Of a stretch of 64,000 nucleotides of DNA, positions 46,966-57,850 are shown one piece after another (position 1 is the stretch's first letter; each line of letters starts with the position of its first letter). The translations under genes were made by a program, and so were the position numbers. The stretch covers positions 8,539,234 through 8,603,233 of the forward strand of contig CM055094.1 in assembly GCA_029204225.1 (NCBI GenBank), given 5' to 3'. The notes beneath the pieces are model-generated. The model searched no databases and was not told the DNA's origin. It was given only the letters and a program-made list of their open reading frames with translations. This DNA comes from Diphasiastrum complanatum (taxonomy: Eukaryota > Streptophyta > Lycopodiopsida > Lycopodiales > Lycopodiaceae).

Positions 46966-47343
46966 ATGAAGCTTGCAAGCTTACACAAACAACTCCATGA
47001 TGCTTGCATCCGACCACTCATACTTAGTTTGCAAGTTCAAAAATAGCAAACAAGCTCGCAACTTTGACATTTGTCCACCCTCATACAAAGGAGTGGATGC
47101 CAAGCCACATATCATCTCTTCTTCCCTTGTCAATGTGGCCTAGGGTGGTTTGTGAAGACTGCATCTATCATGTCATCCATGTCCCCTTCGTGACACATCC
47201 TTGTGTCCTAAGTCCTATGCGTGATGGGCTAATTGGTCAACATCCTCATTCCATGAACGTACAATACATATTTATTTTATGATTACTCTCTTTATATTTC
47301 TTCTAATGATATATAATCTGCATTAAATGTGTGTGCTTGTTTG
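46966..47343. other. Spacer between opposite-strand CACTA pieces
   Basis: No supported gene. The minus-strand TNP2 half and the plus-strand later domains meet across this stretch. Confidence 0.4.
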
Positions 47344-47449
47344 TTAGTATTGTAGGCAAATGATTGGTTTTAGATTTGGAGATCCAATCAAGATCTGGGC
47401 AACTCCCTGCCGGCATGAAGAGGTTATCAATATTTCATGATCAACTCCC

Positions 47450-47790
47450 TTATTGGGAGAAATTGTTGATAAATTATCTTTTGGACCCGATGCACATGGG
47501 AGCATGATTTGTGAGCACTTGACCCAGTCGAAAGATAAAAAAGACGTAAAAGATGACTTAAAAGATGTGGAAAAGATGGCCGATTTATGGCCAAAAATGG
47601 TGGGGATGTCGATTGTCCTACCAAAGGCCCCATGGATCTTCTCGAGGAGAGAAGAGACGATTGTAAAGAGGGCAATATCCTCATTTTGAACTCCGACAGG
47701 ACACATGCGATGCCTAAAGGCTACCTCGCAAGGGACAACAAGCTAAGTGGACTAAAGTCTCATGACTGGCATATTTTTACAGGTTGACAT
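47450..47790 (+). pseudogene. CACTA transposase C-terminal part and DUF4218 start
   Basis: Plus-strand frames 47453-47689 and 47587-47787 (one frameshift) carry LPKAPWIFSRREETIVKR and NKLSGLKSHDWHIF. The GLKSHD[CW]H block marks the junction between the TNP2 region and DUF4218 in plant CACTA proteins. Most of DUF4218 is then missing. Confidence 0.65.
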
Positions 47791-47873
47791 GGCATGTTTT
47801 TTTACTTTGTTAGTTCCATTTTATTCAATACAAAAAATACAATGCACTGTGGACGCATGAATGACACTTTCAT

Positions 47874-48192
47874 ATGGAGCACATTTATAAAAATAGAAAT
47901 ATGTACGATTGTGGAGTCATGGCAAATTTTACCCAAGAGAGTCGAGCAAGCATGACGGACACCAATTTACTCTCTTCTCAATTTGATTATTGTGGGACAA
48001 TCATTGACATCCTCGAAGTTGGATTTAGGCAATTTAGCTTTTTCATATTTAATGTCAAATGGTTCAAAGTTATTTGCAAAGGTCCCAATGCAACTGTCAG
48101 GAAAGATGAGAGTGGTTATTTTGCAATTGATTCTACCAAGTTGTGGATAGATCAAAGCGATACATTTGTTTTTCCTCAACAATGTGAGCAAG
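47874..48192 (+). pseudogene. CACTA DUF4216-type domain, first part (interrupted by copia C)
   Basis: The frame has YCGTIIDILEV, FSFFIFNVKWF, DESGYFAID and SDTFVFPQQCEQ. This is the pattern of the DUF4216 region (a G-x-I-x-EI-x-EL strand, LFKC-x-W, DPFILA-x-Q-x-x-QV) that follows DUF4218 in plant CACTA proteins. The frame is cut at GCAAG (48188-48192) by copia C. It continues in frame from 54512 (Val-His-Phe-Phe-Tyr), which fits the next conserved block. Confidence 0.7.
48188..48192 (+). other. Target-site duplication of copia C, left copy
   Basis: GCAAG is repeated at 54507-54511, directly outside both LTRs. Together with the interrupted DUF4216 frame it proves the insertion point. Confidence 0.93.
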
Positions 48193-49054
48193 TGATAAAT
48201 TTTACAGTTTTTAGGACAATAATGATTGTACTTTACAATCATAGAGAGTTATTGGTTGCTTAATCAATGAATCTATCAAGTTCTACACATTAGATCTTGA
48301 TCTAGATTCACTACACTTGGATTTAAGCAAGAGCAATGGATCAACACATCATTTTTTAGTGAGAGCGGCTTCACACGTGTGGAGTACTGTCCACTGTACG
48401 GCCTGCACCTGAAACAACAAGTACAATGATACTAGATAGCAATCATGCATAAAAATCACAAGACAAATGACTAGAAATCTCACAAAAGTGTAGAGTGCAA
48501 AAGTCTCATCAATTTTCTTAGCAAAATGATGATCCTTTTATGGATCAAGTACATCCATGAGTCTGGTACAGTCCAGCAGGCCTTCACACGTGTGAAGAGT
48601 GCCACATCACTCATATCTATCCATTTGATCCATCCTTGATCCTTATCCAATAGTTGACCTTCTAGAATATGACTAAAATCCAAAAAGCTAGTCTCCTAGA
48701 ATATAGGAATATTCCCTACAAAATAGGATCTAAGGAAAATGGTCAACTCTTATCTTCTAGTACTCTATACACACATGTGAACATCCACTTGCCATGTGGG
48801 AGCATTTACTCATGCACATGCAAGGAAAAGCTAATTTGTAGGTGACTAGTCAACTTGACTAAAAACTAGTCATTTCATGTTCACACTAACTAGAATGATA
48901 CAAAATCAATTTGGATATATACAAACATGAAAAGTACATCCTTTCACACATGGGAACATGCTCCACACGTGTGAAATCATATCATCAACATATTCTAATG
49001 TTTGATCAATATTTACATGAACCAATGTCAAGTGAGAAGTGACAATTTTCAACA
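48193..49054 (-). repeat. Copia C 3' LTR (862 bp)
   Basis: On the minus strand it runs TGTTGAAAATTGTC...ACTGTAAAATTTATCA. It has three CACACGTGTG palindromes (48372, 48585, 48964) and a TATATA motif near 48915. It matches the other LTR throughout. Confidence 0.95.
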
Positions 49055-49067
49055 CTCCTCCTCACTT
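49055..49067 (-). other. Copia C polypurine tract
   Basis: On the minus strand AAGTGAGGAGGAG lies between the pol stop and the LTR, nearly the same as in element A (TAGTGAGGAGGAG). Confidence 0.85.
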
Positions 49068-51536
49068 CTAACTTGGCAAATCTAGTGTACATCTATCTAC
49101 AATTCCAAGAGCATATCTTAACTTAAAAAATGGATCTTTGGACAATGGTTTGGTTAAGATATCAGCTATGCATTCGGATGATGGTACATGATGTAGTTGC
49201 ACTTCCTTGGATTGTACCTTCTCCCTCACAAAGTGGTGAGCTATCTCAATATGCTTTGTTCTAGCATGGAAGATAGGATTTGAAGCAATTTGTTGAGAAG
49301 CTTGATTGTCACAAAATATGTAAGGGATCTCCTCGGCCTCTAGCACATGTAGTTCCATCAAGAGTCTTCTTAGCCATAAGAGCTCTTTGGTTGTTGAAGT
49401 CAATGCCTTGTACTCGGCTTCACAAGAAGATAGTGAGATTGTATCTTGCTTTTTGGAAAGCCAAGATATCACTCCTCCACAAAGAAATGTTGCAAATGCA
49501 CTAATGGACTTCCTATCCATCTTGTCACCTGCAAAATCTGAATCCGAGTAGGCTCTCAAGTGCAAGTTAGATCCTTCATAAAGTATACCAAAAAATCTAG
49601 TACTAGAAACATATCTAAGTACTCTCTTGGCACTTTTCCAATGATGAATTAAAGGAGCTTGCATACTTTGACTCAACTTGCTTACACAAAAACTTAAGTC
49701 AGGTCTAGTGATGGTTAAATAGATTAGAGAGCCTATAAGCTTCCTAAAGAGAGTGATGTCCTCAAAGGATGCTTCATCACCTTCATTAGTTGCTTTCACA
49801 ACATGCTCCATAGGGGTGTCAATCCCCTTACAATCTTTCATACCAAATCTTTCAAGAATGGAAGTAGCATACTTAGATTGACTTATGAAAGTACAATTGC
49901 TACTTCTAGACACTTCTATCCCAAGTATAAACTTTAGGAAGCCTAGATCTACCATCTTGAACTCACTAGATAAGTCAACTTTTACTTTGCCTATGCCATC
50001 ATCATCATTTCCTGTCATAATGATGTCATCAACATAAAGAACCAAAATGATGATCTTTCCTTCATTACATTTGAAATATAAAGAAGGTTCATAAGCACTT
50101 AGTACAAAGCCAAGGGAATAGAGAAAATCATGCAACCTAGAGTACCAAGCTCTAGGTGCTTGCTTCAAGCCATATAGGCTCTTCCTTAAGTAGCACACCT
50201 TTTGCTCCTCACCAATCTTGATGAAGCCCTCGGGTTGCATCATGTAGATTTCCTCTTCTAAGAAGCCATTCAAGAAGGCATTTGTCACATCCATTTGATA
50301 GAGATCCCATTTGAACAAAGTAGCAATGCAAATGATTAATCTAATAGTTACAAGCTTAGCTACAGGTGCAAATGTTTCTTCATAATCCAATCCTTTTATT
50401 TGAAGAAATCCCTTAGCAACAAGCCTAGCTTTGTATTTACTAATAGATCCATCTTGATTGTACTTAATTCTATAAATCCACTTACATGCAAGTGGTTTCT
50501 TTCCTCTTGGAAGATTTACAAGATTCCAAGTATGATTTTCTTCTAATGCATCATACTCTACTTGCATTGCATCTCTCCAAACTTTAGATTTACATGCTTC
50601 TTCAAAAGATGATGGTTCTTCAATCAATGTAGCTAAAAAAGAGTAAGAGGTAGAAGATGTAGAGCCTTCCTTTTGCTTTCCCTTGTCCACATAGGTAAGC
50701 CTTGAGGGCTCGGCCTTGCTCCTTGATGATCTTCTTGGCCCCTTTTGACTTGGATCCAAATCTCCATCCTCGGGTTTGTCATGATCCTCCTCGGGTTTGT
50801 CAAGATCCTCCTCGGATTTGTCAAGATCTTCAATGCACAATGGGTTAGATCCATTTGACAAGCTCTTAGCAAATTGTGACTCATCAAAAAGTACATCCTT
50901 GCTTACCTTTACTTTCTTGGATGTAGGATCATATATCCTATATCCCTTGCTATTTTCTCCATAGCCAACAAAGATTCCTTTGAAGGAGGTAGCATCTTCT
51001 TTCCTTCTAGTCTCCAAAGGAATGTGTACATAACAAGTACATCCAAAGATCTTAAAATATTTTACATTGGGTTTCTTATCAAACAAGGCTTGATAAGGTG
51101 AGATCCCATCTATAGCACTACTAGGAAGTCTATTACACAAATAATTAGCACATGTTATGGCTTCTCCCCAAAATGAGATGGGAAGTGATGCATCAAGCCT
51201 CAAGGACTTTGCACACTCACATAGACTCCTATTTTTCCTCTCGGCCACCCCATTTTGTTGAGGGGTGTAGGAACAAGTGTATTGTAACTTAATACCATTG
51301 ATCTCACAAAAGTCTTTCATTTTATTGGAGGTGTACTCTCCTCCATTATCACATCTTAGTGCTTTGATAGAAGTACTAAGTTGTTTCTCTACTAGAGACT
51401 TGAACTTAATGAAAGCTTCATAAACAAGATTTTTCTTTGATAGTAACTCAATCCATGTGAATCTAGTACAATCATCTATAAAAGTTACATACATCAAGGC
51501 ACCTCCATTACTTGCATGTGAAAAACTATGTACATC
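49068..51536 (-). pseudogene. gag-pol: Copia C pol, integrase core to RNase H (after the frameshift)
   Basis: The frame is open from before the shift to the stop at 49070-49068. It starts at the first catalytic Asp codon of integrase (51536-51534, DVHSFSHASNGG). Then come FIDDCTRFTW, LRCDNGGEYTS (second Asp), TPQQNGVAERKNRS (Glu), ACKWIYRIKYNQDGS, QMDVTNAFLNG and LYVDDIIMTGN (about 50025-50045) of reverse transcriptase. RNase H follows: DSDFAGDKMDRKSIS, SSCEAEYKAL and HFVREKVQSKEVQLHH, ending LDLPS. All catalytic motifs are intact. About 822 codons lie after the shift. Confidence 0.93.
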
Positions 51537-53049
51537 TTGAATGTATGAGATCCAAGGGAGAGAGAGATCTTGATGAAGATTTCTTGTAAGAAGATTTGTG
51601 TGACTTTGCAAGGCCACATGCCTCACACATTTTTCCACACTTCTTGAAAGCTCTTGGTAGGCCGAGAGCTAGTTCCTTGCTTGCCATTGACTCCATAGAT
51701 TGAAGATTAGGATGGCCTAATCTCTTATGCCAAAGCTCCACTTGAGTTAGCTCCTCCCTAGCCAAGTTCACACTTTCACTTGCAACATTAGCATCCAACT
51801 TGAAAAGTCTACCTTGCTTAATGCCACTAGCTATGCACTTATCATTTTTCAAGATGGAACAAACTCCATTCTTGAAATGTACATCTAGTCCATTGTCCAT
51901 TAATTGTCCTACACTAAGCAAGTTTCTTGAAATGGTAGGAACATACAAAACATTATCTAGATCTATCCTTTTAGATGTGCCTAAACAAAGAGGTATAGAT
52001 CCTATGCCATCTATCTTGCATGCTTGATCACTAGCAGTGTATATTGACTTCTTAGAGTCATTACAAGATAGAAGAGTAGAAAAATAATGCTTGTTAAAGG
52101 ACATGTGGGAACTAGCCCCACTATCTATCCACCATGTGTCTTGACTTGAAGTTGGTGTAGATGCAACCATTAAGGATGTGTTGAATCCATCCTCATATTC
52201 TTCCTCTTGAGCAATGTTCCCTTGATCTCCTTTGGCTTGTTGATTCTTCTTCAAGTAGCATTCTGAGGCAAAGTGTCCTTTCTTTCCACAAAAGAAACAC
52301 TTTAGTTTTGCCTTGTTCTTCACTTTGCCTTTGGAGGTAGATCCTCCATTCTTCATCTCGGCCTCCTTGCCTTGATTTTTCTTGAATGGATTTTGCTTTT
52401 TCTTGCCTTTAGATGTAAAGTTAGCTTTCTCCTCTCCTCCATTAAGTGACATGCTATCCATTCTTGTCTTGAGGTGTAGAAGCCTACTCTCCTCGGCCAC
52501 AAGAACATTGTGCAACTTTTCAATGGATGGAAGAGAGTCTTGAATGGCAAATGATTGGACTAAGTTGGTAAACTCATCACTTAGACCATTCAAAATGATT
52601 TGTACTAGTTCTTGATCTTGGATCTTCTCTCCTATTGCACTTAACTCCTTGTTAAGAGATTTGATCCTAAGAACATACTCTTGTCCACTCTCTCCACTTC
52701 CTTTCATGCTTTGGAAAACTTGATTTCTTAGCATGAGGATTCTTGAAGTATTGTTGGATTCATAAATGCTCTTTAATGAATCCCAAGCCTCTTTGGATGA
52801 GGTACAAGAAGACACCTCTTTCAAGAGGTCATTGCATACATTTAACTTTATGCAATGTAGAGCTAATCTTGCTCTCTTCTTGTATTTGGCTTGTTCTTGG
52901 GGAGTTTGAGGCTCTTCCTCTACTCCTTGAACTATGTCATATAGATCATGGATCACTAGGAGTGATTCCATTCTCACTTTCCAAATGGAATAATTTGTGG
53001 AAGTGAGTCTCTCACTTGGTTCCATCAAATATCCACCCATGGATGACAT
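51526..53049 (-). pseudogene. gag-pol: Copia C gag, protease and pre-integrase (before the frameshift)
   Basis: From the ATG at 53049: Gag with TNYSIWKVRMESLL, zinc knuckle CFFCGKKGHFASEC (near 52300-52260), protease WWIDSGASSHM (near 52135), LYVPTISRNLLSVGQL, and pre-integrase LWHKRLGHPNLQS and CEACGLAKSH. In-frame reading reaches LDLIHS. One extra base (T at 51537 or 51538 on the plus strand) then shifts the frame, giving a stop eight bases into the integrase core. Element A has the same site without the extra base. The 504 codons before plus 822 after the shift compare with 1322 in A. This is otherwise an intact element. Confidence 0.93.
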
Positions 53050-53632
53050 TTTAGAATGAATGCTCTTTTAAAAATCACAAAGATTTTTGAATTTTAAAAG
53101 ATCTATGAAGTGGCCTAAAGCTTACTAGAATGCCTATAGGCTTGTCTCTATCAAACTAACACACAAGCTTGAATGATACTCAAAGATCTTACCAAAAATT
53201 TCTAGCTTTCACTCTCACAAAAAAAATTGCTTTACACTTTTCTTAGAGATTTCACTTCAACTAAGGATCTGAACAAATCAGCCTCTTAGATCTGATCTTA
53301 GACTCTAAAAAGAAATGCTTCAATGATCCAAAACACTATTTGGTCATAGGCATTAGTTAGAATGAATCTAGATCAATACTATGCTTCAAAAAGCACCAAA
53401 AATGAACTAGTATTGTGATTTTGGGACCAAAAAACACAAAGTAACTTGAATTGAAAGTTGCTGTACGGTTTCACACGTGTGAAAAGTACATACACAGCCT
53501 CCAAGTCGTTTTGATCCAAATGATTACAAGCTATCACTCTAGAAGAACTCGCCCTCACTAGTATTGGCCAAAAAACAAATTTTGCCAATGATCTTTACAA
53601 GATTTATGATTCAATGATCACTCTCTTACTTA
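53050..53632 (-). other. Copia C leader (untranslated)
   Basis: About 580 bp between the primer-binding site and the gag ATG. It includes CACACGTGTG at 53472. No ORF of note. Confidence 0.7.
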
Positions 53633-53644
53633 GCTCTGATACCA
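53633..53644 (-). other. Copia C primer-binding site
   Basis: GCTCTGATACCA on the plus strand equals TGGTATCAGAGC on the minus strand, directly next to the 5' LTR. Confidence 0.9.
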
Positions 53645-54506
53645 TGATAAATTTTACAGTTTTTAGGACAATAATGATTGTACTTTACAATCATAGAGAG
53701 TTATTGGTTGCTTAATCAATGAATCTATCAAGTTCTACACATTAGATCTTGATCTAGATTCACTACACTTGGATTTAAGCAAGAGCAATGGATCAACACA
53801 TCATTTTTTAGTGAGAGCGGCTTCACACGTGTGGAGTACTGTCCACTGTACGGCCTGCACCTGAAACAACAAGTACAATGATACTAGATAGCAATCATGC
53901 ATAAAAATCACAAGACAAATGACTAGAAATCTCACAAAAGTGTAGAGTGCAAAAGTCTCATCAATTTTCTTAGCAAAATGATGATCCTTTTATGGATCAA
54001 GTACATCCATGAGTCTGGTACAGTCCAGCAGGCCTTCACACGTGTGAAGAGTGCCACATCACTCATATCTATCCATTTGATCCATCCTTGATCCTTATCC
54101 AATAGTTGACCTTCTAGAATATGACTAAAATCCAAAAAGCTAGTCTCCTAGAATATAGGAATATTCCCTACAAAATAGGATCTAAGGAAAATGGTCAACT
54201 CTTATCTTCTAGTACTCTATACACACATGTGAACATCCACTTGCCATGTGGGAGCATTTACTCATGCACATGCAAGGAAAAGCTAATTTGTAGGTGACTA
54301 GTCAACTTGACTAAAAACTAGTCATTTCATGTTCACACTAACTAGAATGATACAAAATCAATTTGGATATATACAAACATGAAAAGTACATCCTTTCACA
54401 CATGGGAACATGCTCCACACGTGTGAAATCATATCATCAACATATTCTAATGTTTGATCAATATTTACATGAACCAATGTCAAGTGAGAAGTGACAATTT
54501 TCAACA
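53645..54506 (-). repeat. Copia C 5' LTR (862 bp)
   Basis: Same as 48193-49054 by eye, with palindromes at 53824, 54037 and 54416. It is followed by GCAAG at 54507. Confidence 0.95.
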
Positions 54507-55109
54507 GCAAGTACATTTCTTCTATGTCTTCAAGATATCTATGCTCTTTTGTTGTCAATCAGTTGATTTTCAATGTACTAAAAAAAGTGTATATTGTGTA
54601 TAGTAATACGCAATTAGCAACTATAATATAGCTATGGATACTAACTACAAGTCAACGTTTATGGTAACATCAATCAATTATAGGTGGTCTTTCACCCCGA
54701 TCATTCAGACCCTAGATGGTGGCACATGATTCAAGTCACTCCTCGAAGTAAAATAATTTTTGAAGATAGAGATGTTGTGGATGACATGGTGTTATCATCT
54801 AATGCATCTCATGAACAAGATCATGATGATGGATTCGATGACACATTTTCGAAGGATGATCATGTGCAAGGTTCACAAGCTAATGATGACGTTGAGTGTG
54901 ATGCATCATCATCGGATGGTTCAACGACACACGACACACCTTCTCGATCTCACTCGTCATCACCATCACCATTAGTTTTTGAAGATCAGCTTATTAATGA
55001 TGAAGCTATAGGAGATATTTTGGTAGAATTAGAGATAGACTCATTTGGTTTGACGGATTTGTCGCATGATGATGTGGCAAATGATAACGATGAACCACGA
55101 AATGAATAA
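54507..55109 (+). pseudogene. CACTA DUF4216-type domain, second part and acidic tail
   Basis: After the second GCAAG the interrupted frame goes on (HFFY). A possible intron, 54526-54683 (GT...TTATAG), leads to VVFHPDHSDPRWWHMIQV, TPRSKIIFED, matching the conserved WW/W-H-x-V...KPR end of DUF4216. A Asp/Ser/Glu-rich tail follows to the stop at 55107-55109, typical of these proteins. The donor GTCTTC is weak, so the intron start is tentative. Confidence 0.65.
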
Positions 55110-55375
55110 GTGAGGCAGTACGATGTATTTCAACTCATTGTAATATTAATCATATTGCTCACAGATGCAATTACACTTTATTAATTGAATACTTGACATC
55201 GAACAAGAAAGTCGATGCATGTGAGAACACAATTTGTGATCATCATTTTTTTGTGATACATATAAATTTCTTTATTCACTTGTGCATATGGCAACCAATG
55301 TTGATAGAAAATGGAATTCGATATGTTGATAGGTAACAAATTCCAAAAGTGAGATCCATTTATATTTTGTTTTAT
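55110..55375. other. 3' flank of the CACTA-derived gene
   Basis: AT-rich and non-coding. Nothing else was recognised. Confidence 0.4.
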
Positions 55376-55720
55376 ATCGTGGTTTATACCGAGGGGTCTT
55401 TTTTTTTTTTCATCAGTCTCGGTATTACCCTCGGTGAGCAGAGTGTCCTGGAATGCCCCTGGCCACCTAGACCCTCTTTATAGCCCTCTTTATAAATGTC
55501 TCAAAAACAAGTCCAAATTTAGTAGGCTTATACCAATGCTAGCCTCGGTATACCCCTCAAATTAGCTTCAGTATTCTGATGTATGTTATGAAGTTCTCTA
55601 GTGGATTTATAACCCTCTCTATATCCCTCTCTATAAATGTTTCAAAACCAGGTTCAAATCTGGTAGGCTTATTCCGAGGCCAAACACCGAACCCGAGGCT
55701 CGAGCATTTAGCTCCTCTCG
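55376..55720. repeat. Subterminal-type repeats: CCTCGGTAT motifs and a 140-bp duplication
   Basis: The motif CCTCGGTA or its reverse (TACCGAGG) occurs at about 55387, 55412, 55424 and 55543, with relatives (CCGAGG) at 55674 and 55691. Two copies of CTCTNTATAAATGTNTCAAAA, each followed by a TAGTAGGCTTAT-like sequence, lie about 145 bp apart (55490 and 55633). Such short motifs in both orientations are typical of CACTA subterminal regions, here at the 3' side of the DUF4216 remnant. Confidence 0.5.
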
Positions 55721-55734
55721 CAAATCATTTTAAA

Positions 55735-56827
55735 AACTATCTTTCAAATAAATGCTCAAAAAAAGCCTTGGTAATGGCCCATCCTCTTGTATGTCGCAAG
55801 AATTTGCACTTTCATGTAGATTTAATTTGAAAATGCCTCCATATCTAGATCTATGTGCAAGGATCTCATCACCTTTCTTAATAGTACAAGTATTGATGTT
55901 GAAGTTCACATCAAGGCCATTATCAAGCAATTTACCAACACTTATAAGGTTCTTTGTGAGTTTAGGAACAAAAAGAACATTGGAAAGAGATAAAACTTTA
56001 GAAGATACATGCTTTAAGGGAATACTCCCAATTCCTTCAATAGTACATTCATGATCATTTGCTATGTATATTGATTTCTTAAATCTTTCATAAGGTACAA
56101 TAGAATCAAAAGAATTCTTGGAGCAACACATGTGTGATGAAGCACCAGTATCAATATACCATGATCCATCCTTCTTGAAGGGTGTAGAGGAGAAACTTGA
56201 TGCCATAAAGGATACTTCTCCTTCACTTGCAATGAAATTTTATTTCTCATTGATGATGTTGGCTTGCTTGAGTTGATTCTTCTTCTTGAAACAATTGGTG
56301 GCATAATGACCTTTCTTTCCACAAAAGAAACACTTTATCTTCTTCTTCTTGAACTTGGAGGAAGAAGGATGTGAAGAATCATCTTCTTCTCCGTCTTTGT
56401 CTTTGTCCTTTGCTTTGTCTTGGTTGAAAACATGATAGTGTTGGTTCTTGTTCCTCCCTTTGTGCTTGTCTTTGACAAATAGAGCTTTGCCATCTTCACT
56501 ATGATTGAGAGATAGCTTGTGCATCCTCAAAAGCTTGTACTTTTGTCTTGCTTCTTCAGAAATAAGTATTCTTTGAAGAGTCTCCAAGTTGGATAACTCA
56601 TCATCGACTTTTCCAACTTCATCGCCATTGTGAATTTTCTTAAATTTTGAAAACCATTCCTTCCTTGAAGTCATGTGTTTGGACGCTCCATTGTCGATGT
56701 ACCAGGTATCCTTGGCTTCATCACTTGTCATTAGTGCTGTAATAAACAAGCTTGAACTCTCACCTGCATCATCCTCATAGTGATTGTCATCGAATTGATG
56801 TTGATCGGCATAATTGCCTACCTGCAT
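55735..56827 (-). pseudogene. Copia G: chimeric protease-Gag-protease remnant
   Basis: One minus-strand frame (a single TAA at 56242-56240) contains, in order, DTWYIDNGASKHMTSRKEW (a protease start), an abrupt change near 56620 to DDELSNLETLQRILISEEAR (Gag C-terminal part), zinc knuckle CFFCGKKGHYATNC (near 56320), and a second protease GSWYIDTGASSHM (near 56160), then IEGIGSIPL and VLFVPKLTKNLISVGKLLD. A protease motif before the knuckle is out of normal order, so two copia lineages have been joined. The remnant ends near 55735. Integrase and RT are absent. Confidence 0.85.
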
Positions 56828-57180
56828 TTTCCTTTCTTTACAAAATCACTACTCAATGAATAAAGAAAATCTATATTGAAGCTTTGGTGGTAACATTCTG
56901 AAAAATTTATCAGTAACTAGTAGAATGAACATCAATGGTTGTGGAGTGATAATCTTTGATGTGATCTATCATCTAGACTTAAAAAGTTGGACTTTCCATT
57001 ATTTGCAAGGACAAATAACAAGTTTTCAGTTTATGGGATGTTTCTTGGAATGGTTTAGAATCTTGGTTTTCTCTTTAGTGTTGGCCTTCATCTTGACTAA
57101 ATCTGGCCTCCGTGTTTGCAAAATTGATAGAAACTCAGTATGTTGGTAATTGACGAATGTATAAAAGCTAGCATTATGGA
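56828..57180. other. Flank of copia G, nothing recognised
   Basis: No supported gene. The short plus-strand frame at 56925-57149 lacks any known domain. Confidence 0.4.
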
Positions 57181-57850
57181 CCTAAGCCCTTATATCTTGG
57201 CCCTTAGCCAGTTGGCCCTTTGTCTTAGATCGTAGACATTGGCCCTCGACCCTTGGCTAGTTGGCCCTCAGTCCTTAACTAGTTGGCCGTCAGTCCTTAA
57301 CTAGTTGGCCCTCAGTCCTTAGACCTTGACCCTTAGTTGTTGGCCCTAATATCTAGGCCCTTAGCCCTTAGCCCTCAGCCAGTTGGCCCTTAGTCTTAGC
57401 CCTTAGATGTTGGCCCTCGACCCTTGGTCCTTAGCTAGTTGGCCCTCAGTCCTTAGCTAGTTGGCCCGAGTCAGTCTTTAGTTAGTTGGCCCTCAATTTT
57501 TAGTTAGTTAGCCCTTAGTCCTTAGATCTTTACCCTTAGCCGATGGCCCTAAGTTCTTAGCCGTTGACACTTAGCCCTCGATAGTCAGTAATTGGCCCTT
57601 AGCCCTTGCCTCTTGGCCCTTACTTCTTGGCCATTAGGCCTAAGCCAGTTGGCCCATGGTCTTTAGACCATGACCCTTGACCCTTTGTCCTTAGACCTTG
57701 ACCCTTAGCCGTTGGAGCTTAGTTCTTAGCTGCTGGCCCTTAGCCCTTGGTTGTCGGCAATTAGACCTTAGCCCTTGACTCTTTTCCCTTGGACCAATGC
57801 CATGACCGTAGGCGATTAGTCCTTAGTCCAAGGCCCTTAGTCCTTGACCT
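57180..57850 (+). repeat. Degenerate minisatellite of TTGGCCCTTAG / GTCCTTAG units
   Basis: About 670 bp are made of short, variable units such as TTGGCCCTCAG, TCCTTAGCTAG, CCTTGACCCTTAG and CCGTTGGCCCTTAG. Unit length varies (about 7-14 bp) and the strand is strongly C/T over G/A in the core. It has no coding frame. Confidence 0.9.

Larger units (their letters stand above)
48193..54506 (-). mobile_element. Copia element C, structurally complete and very young (6314 bp)
   Basis: Minus orientation: 5' LTR (53645-54506), primer-binding site, leader, gag-pol with a single frameshift, polypurine tract, 3' LTR (48193-49054), inside GCAAG duplications. Both LTRs are 862 bp and no difference was seen by eye, so the insertion is recent. 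It lies in a CACTA-derived coding frame. The protein resembles element A in domain order, but the LTR sequences are unrelated. Confidence 0.95.

Noticed and set aside
47967-48242. 91-codon minus-strand frame opposite the DUF4216 block
   Set aside because: Shadow of the plus-strand frame, which carries the conserved motifs.
51526-51638. Overlap of two long frames in element C read as programmed frameshifting
   Set aside because: It falls between pre-integrase and integrase core, and element A is in one frame at the same site; a one-base insertion is simpler.
53932-54135. 67-codon frame in the copia C LTR (also at 48480)
   Set aside because: Same reason: identical LTR copies, no domain, no start context.
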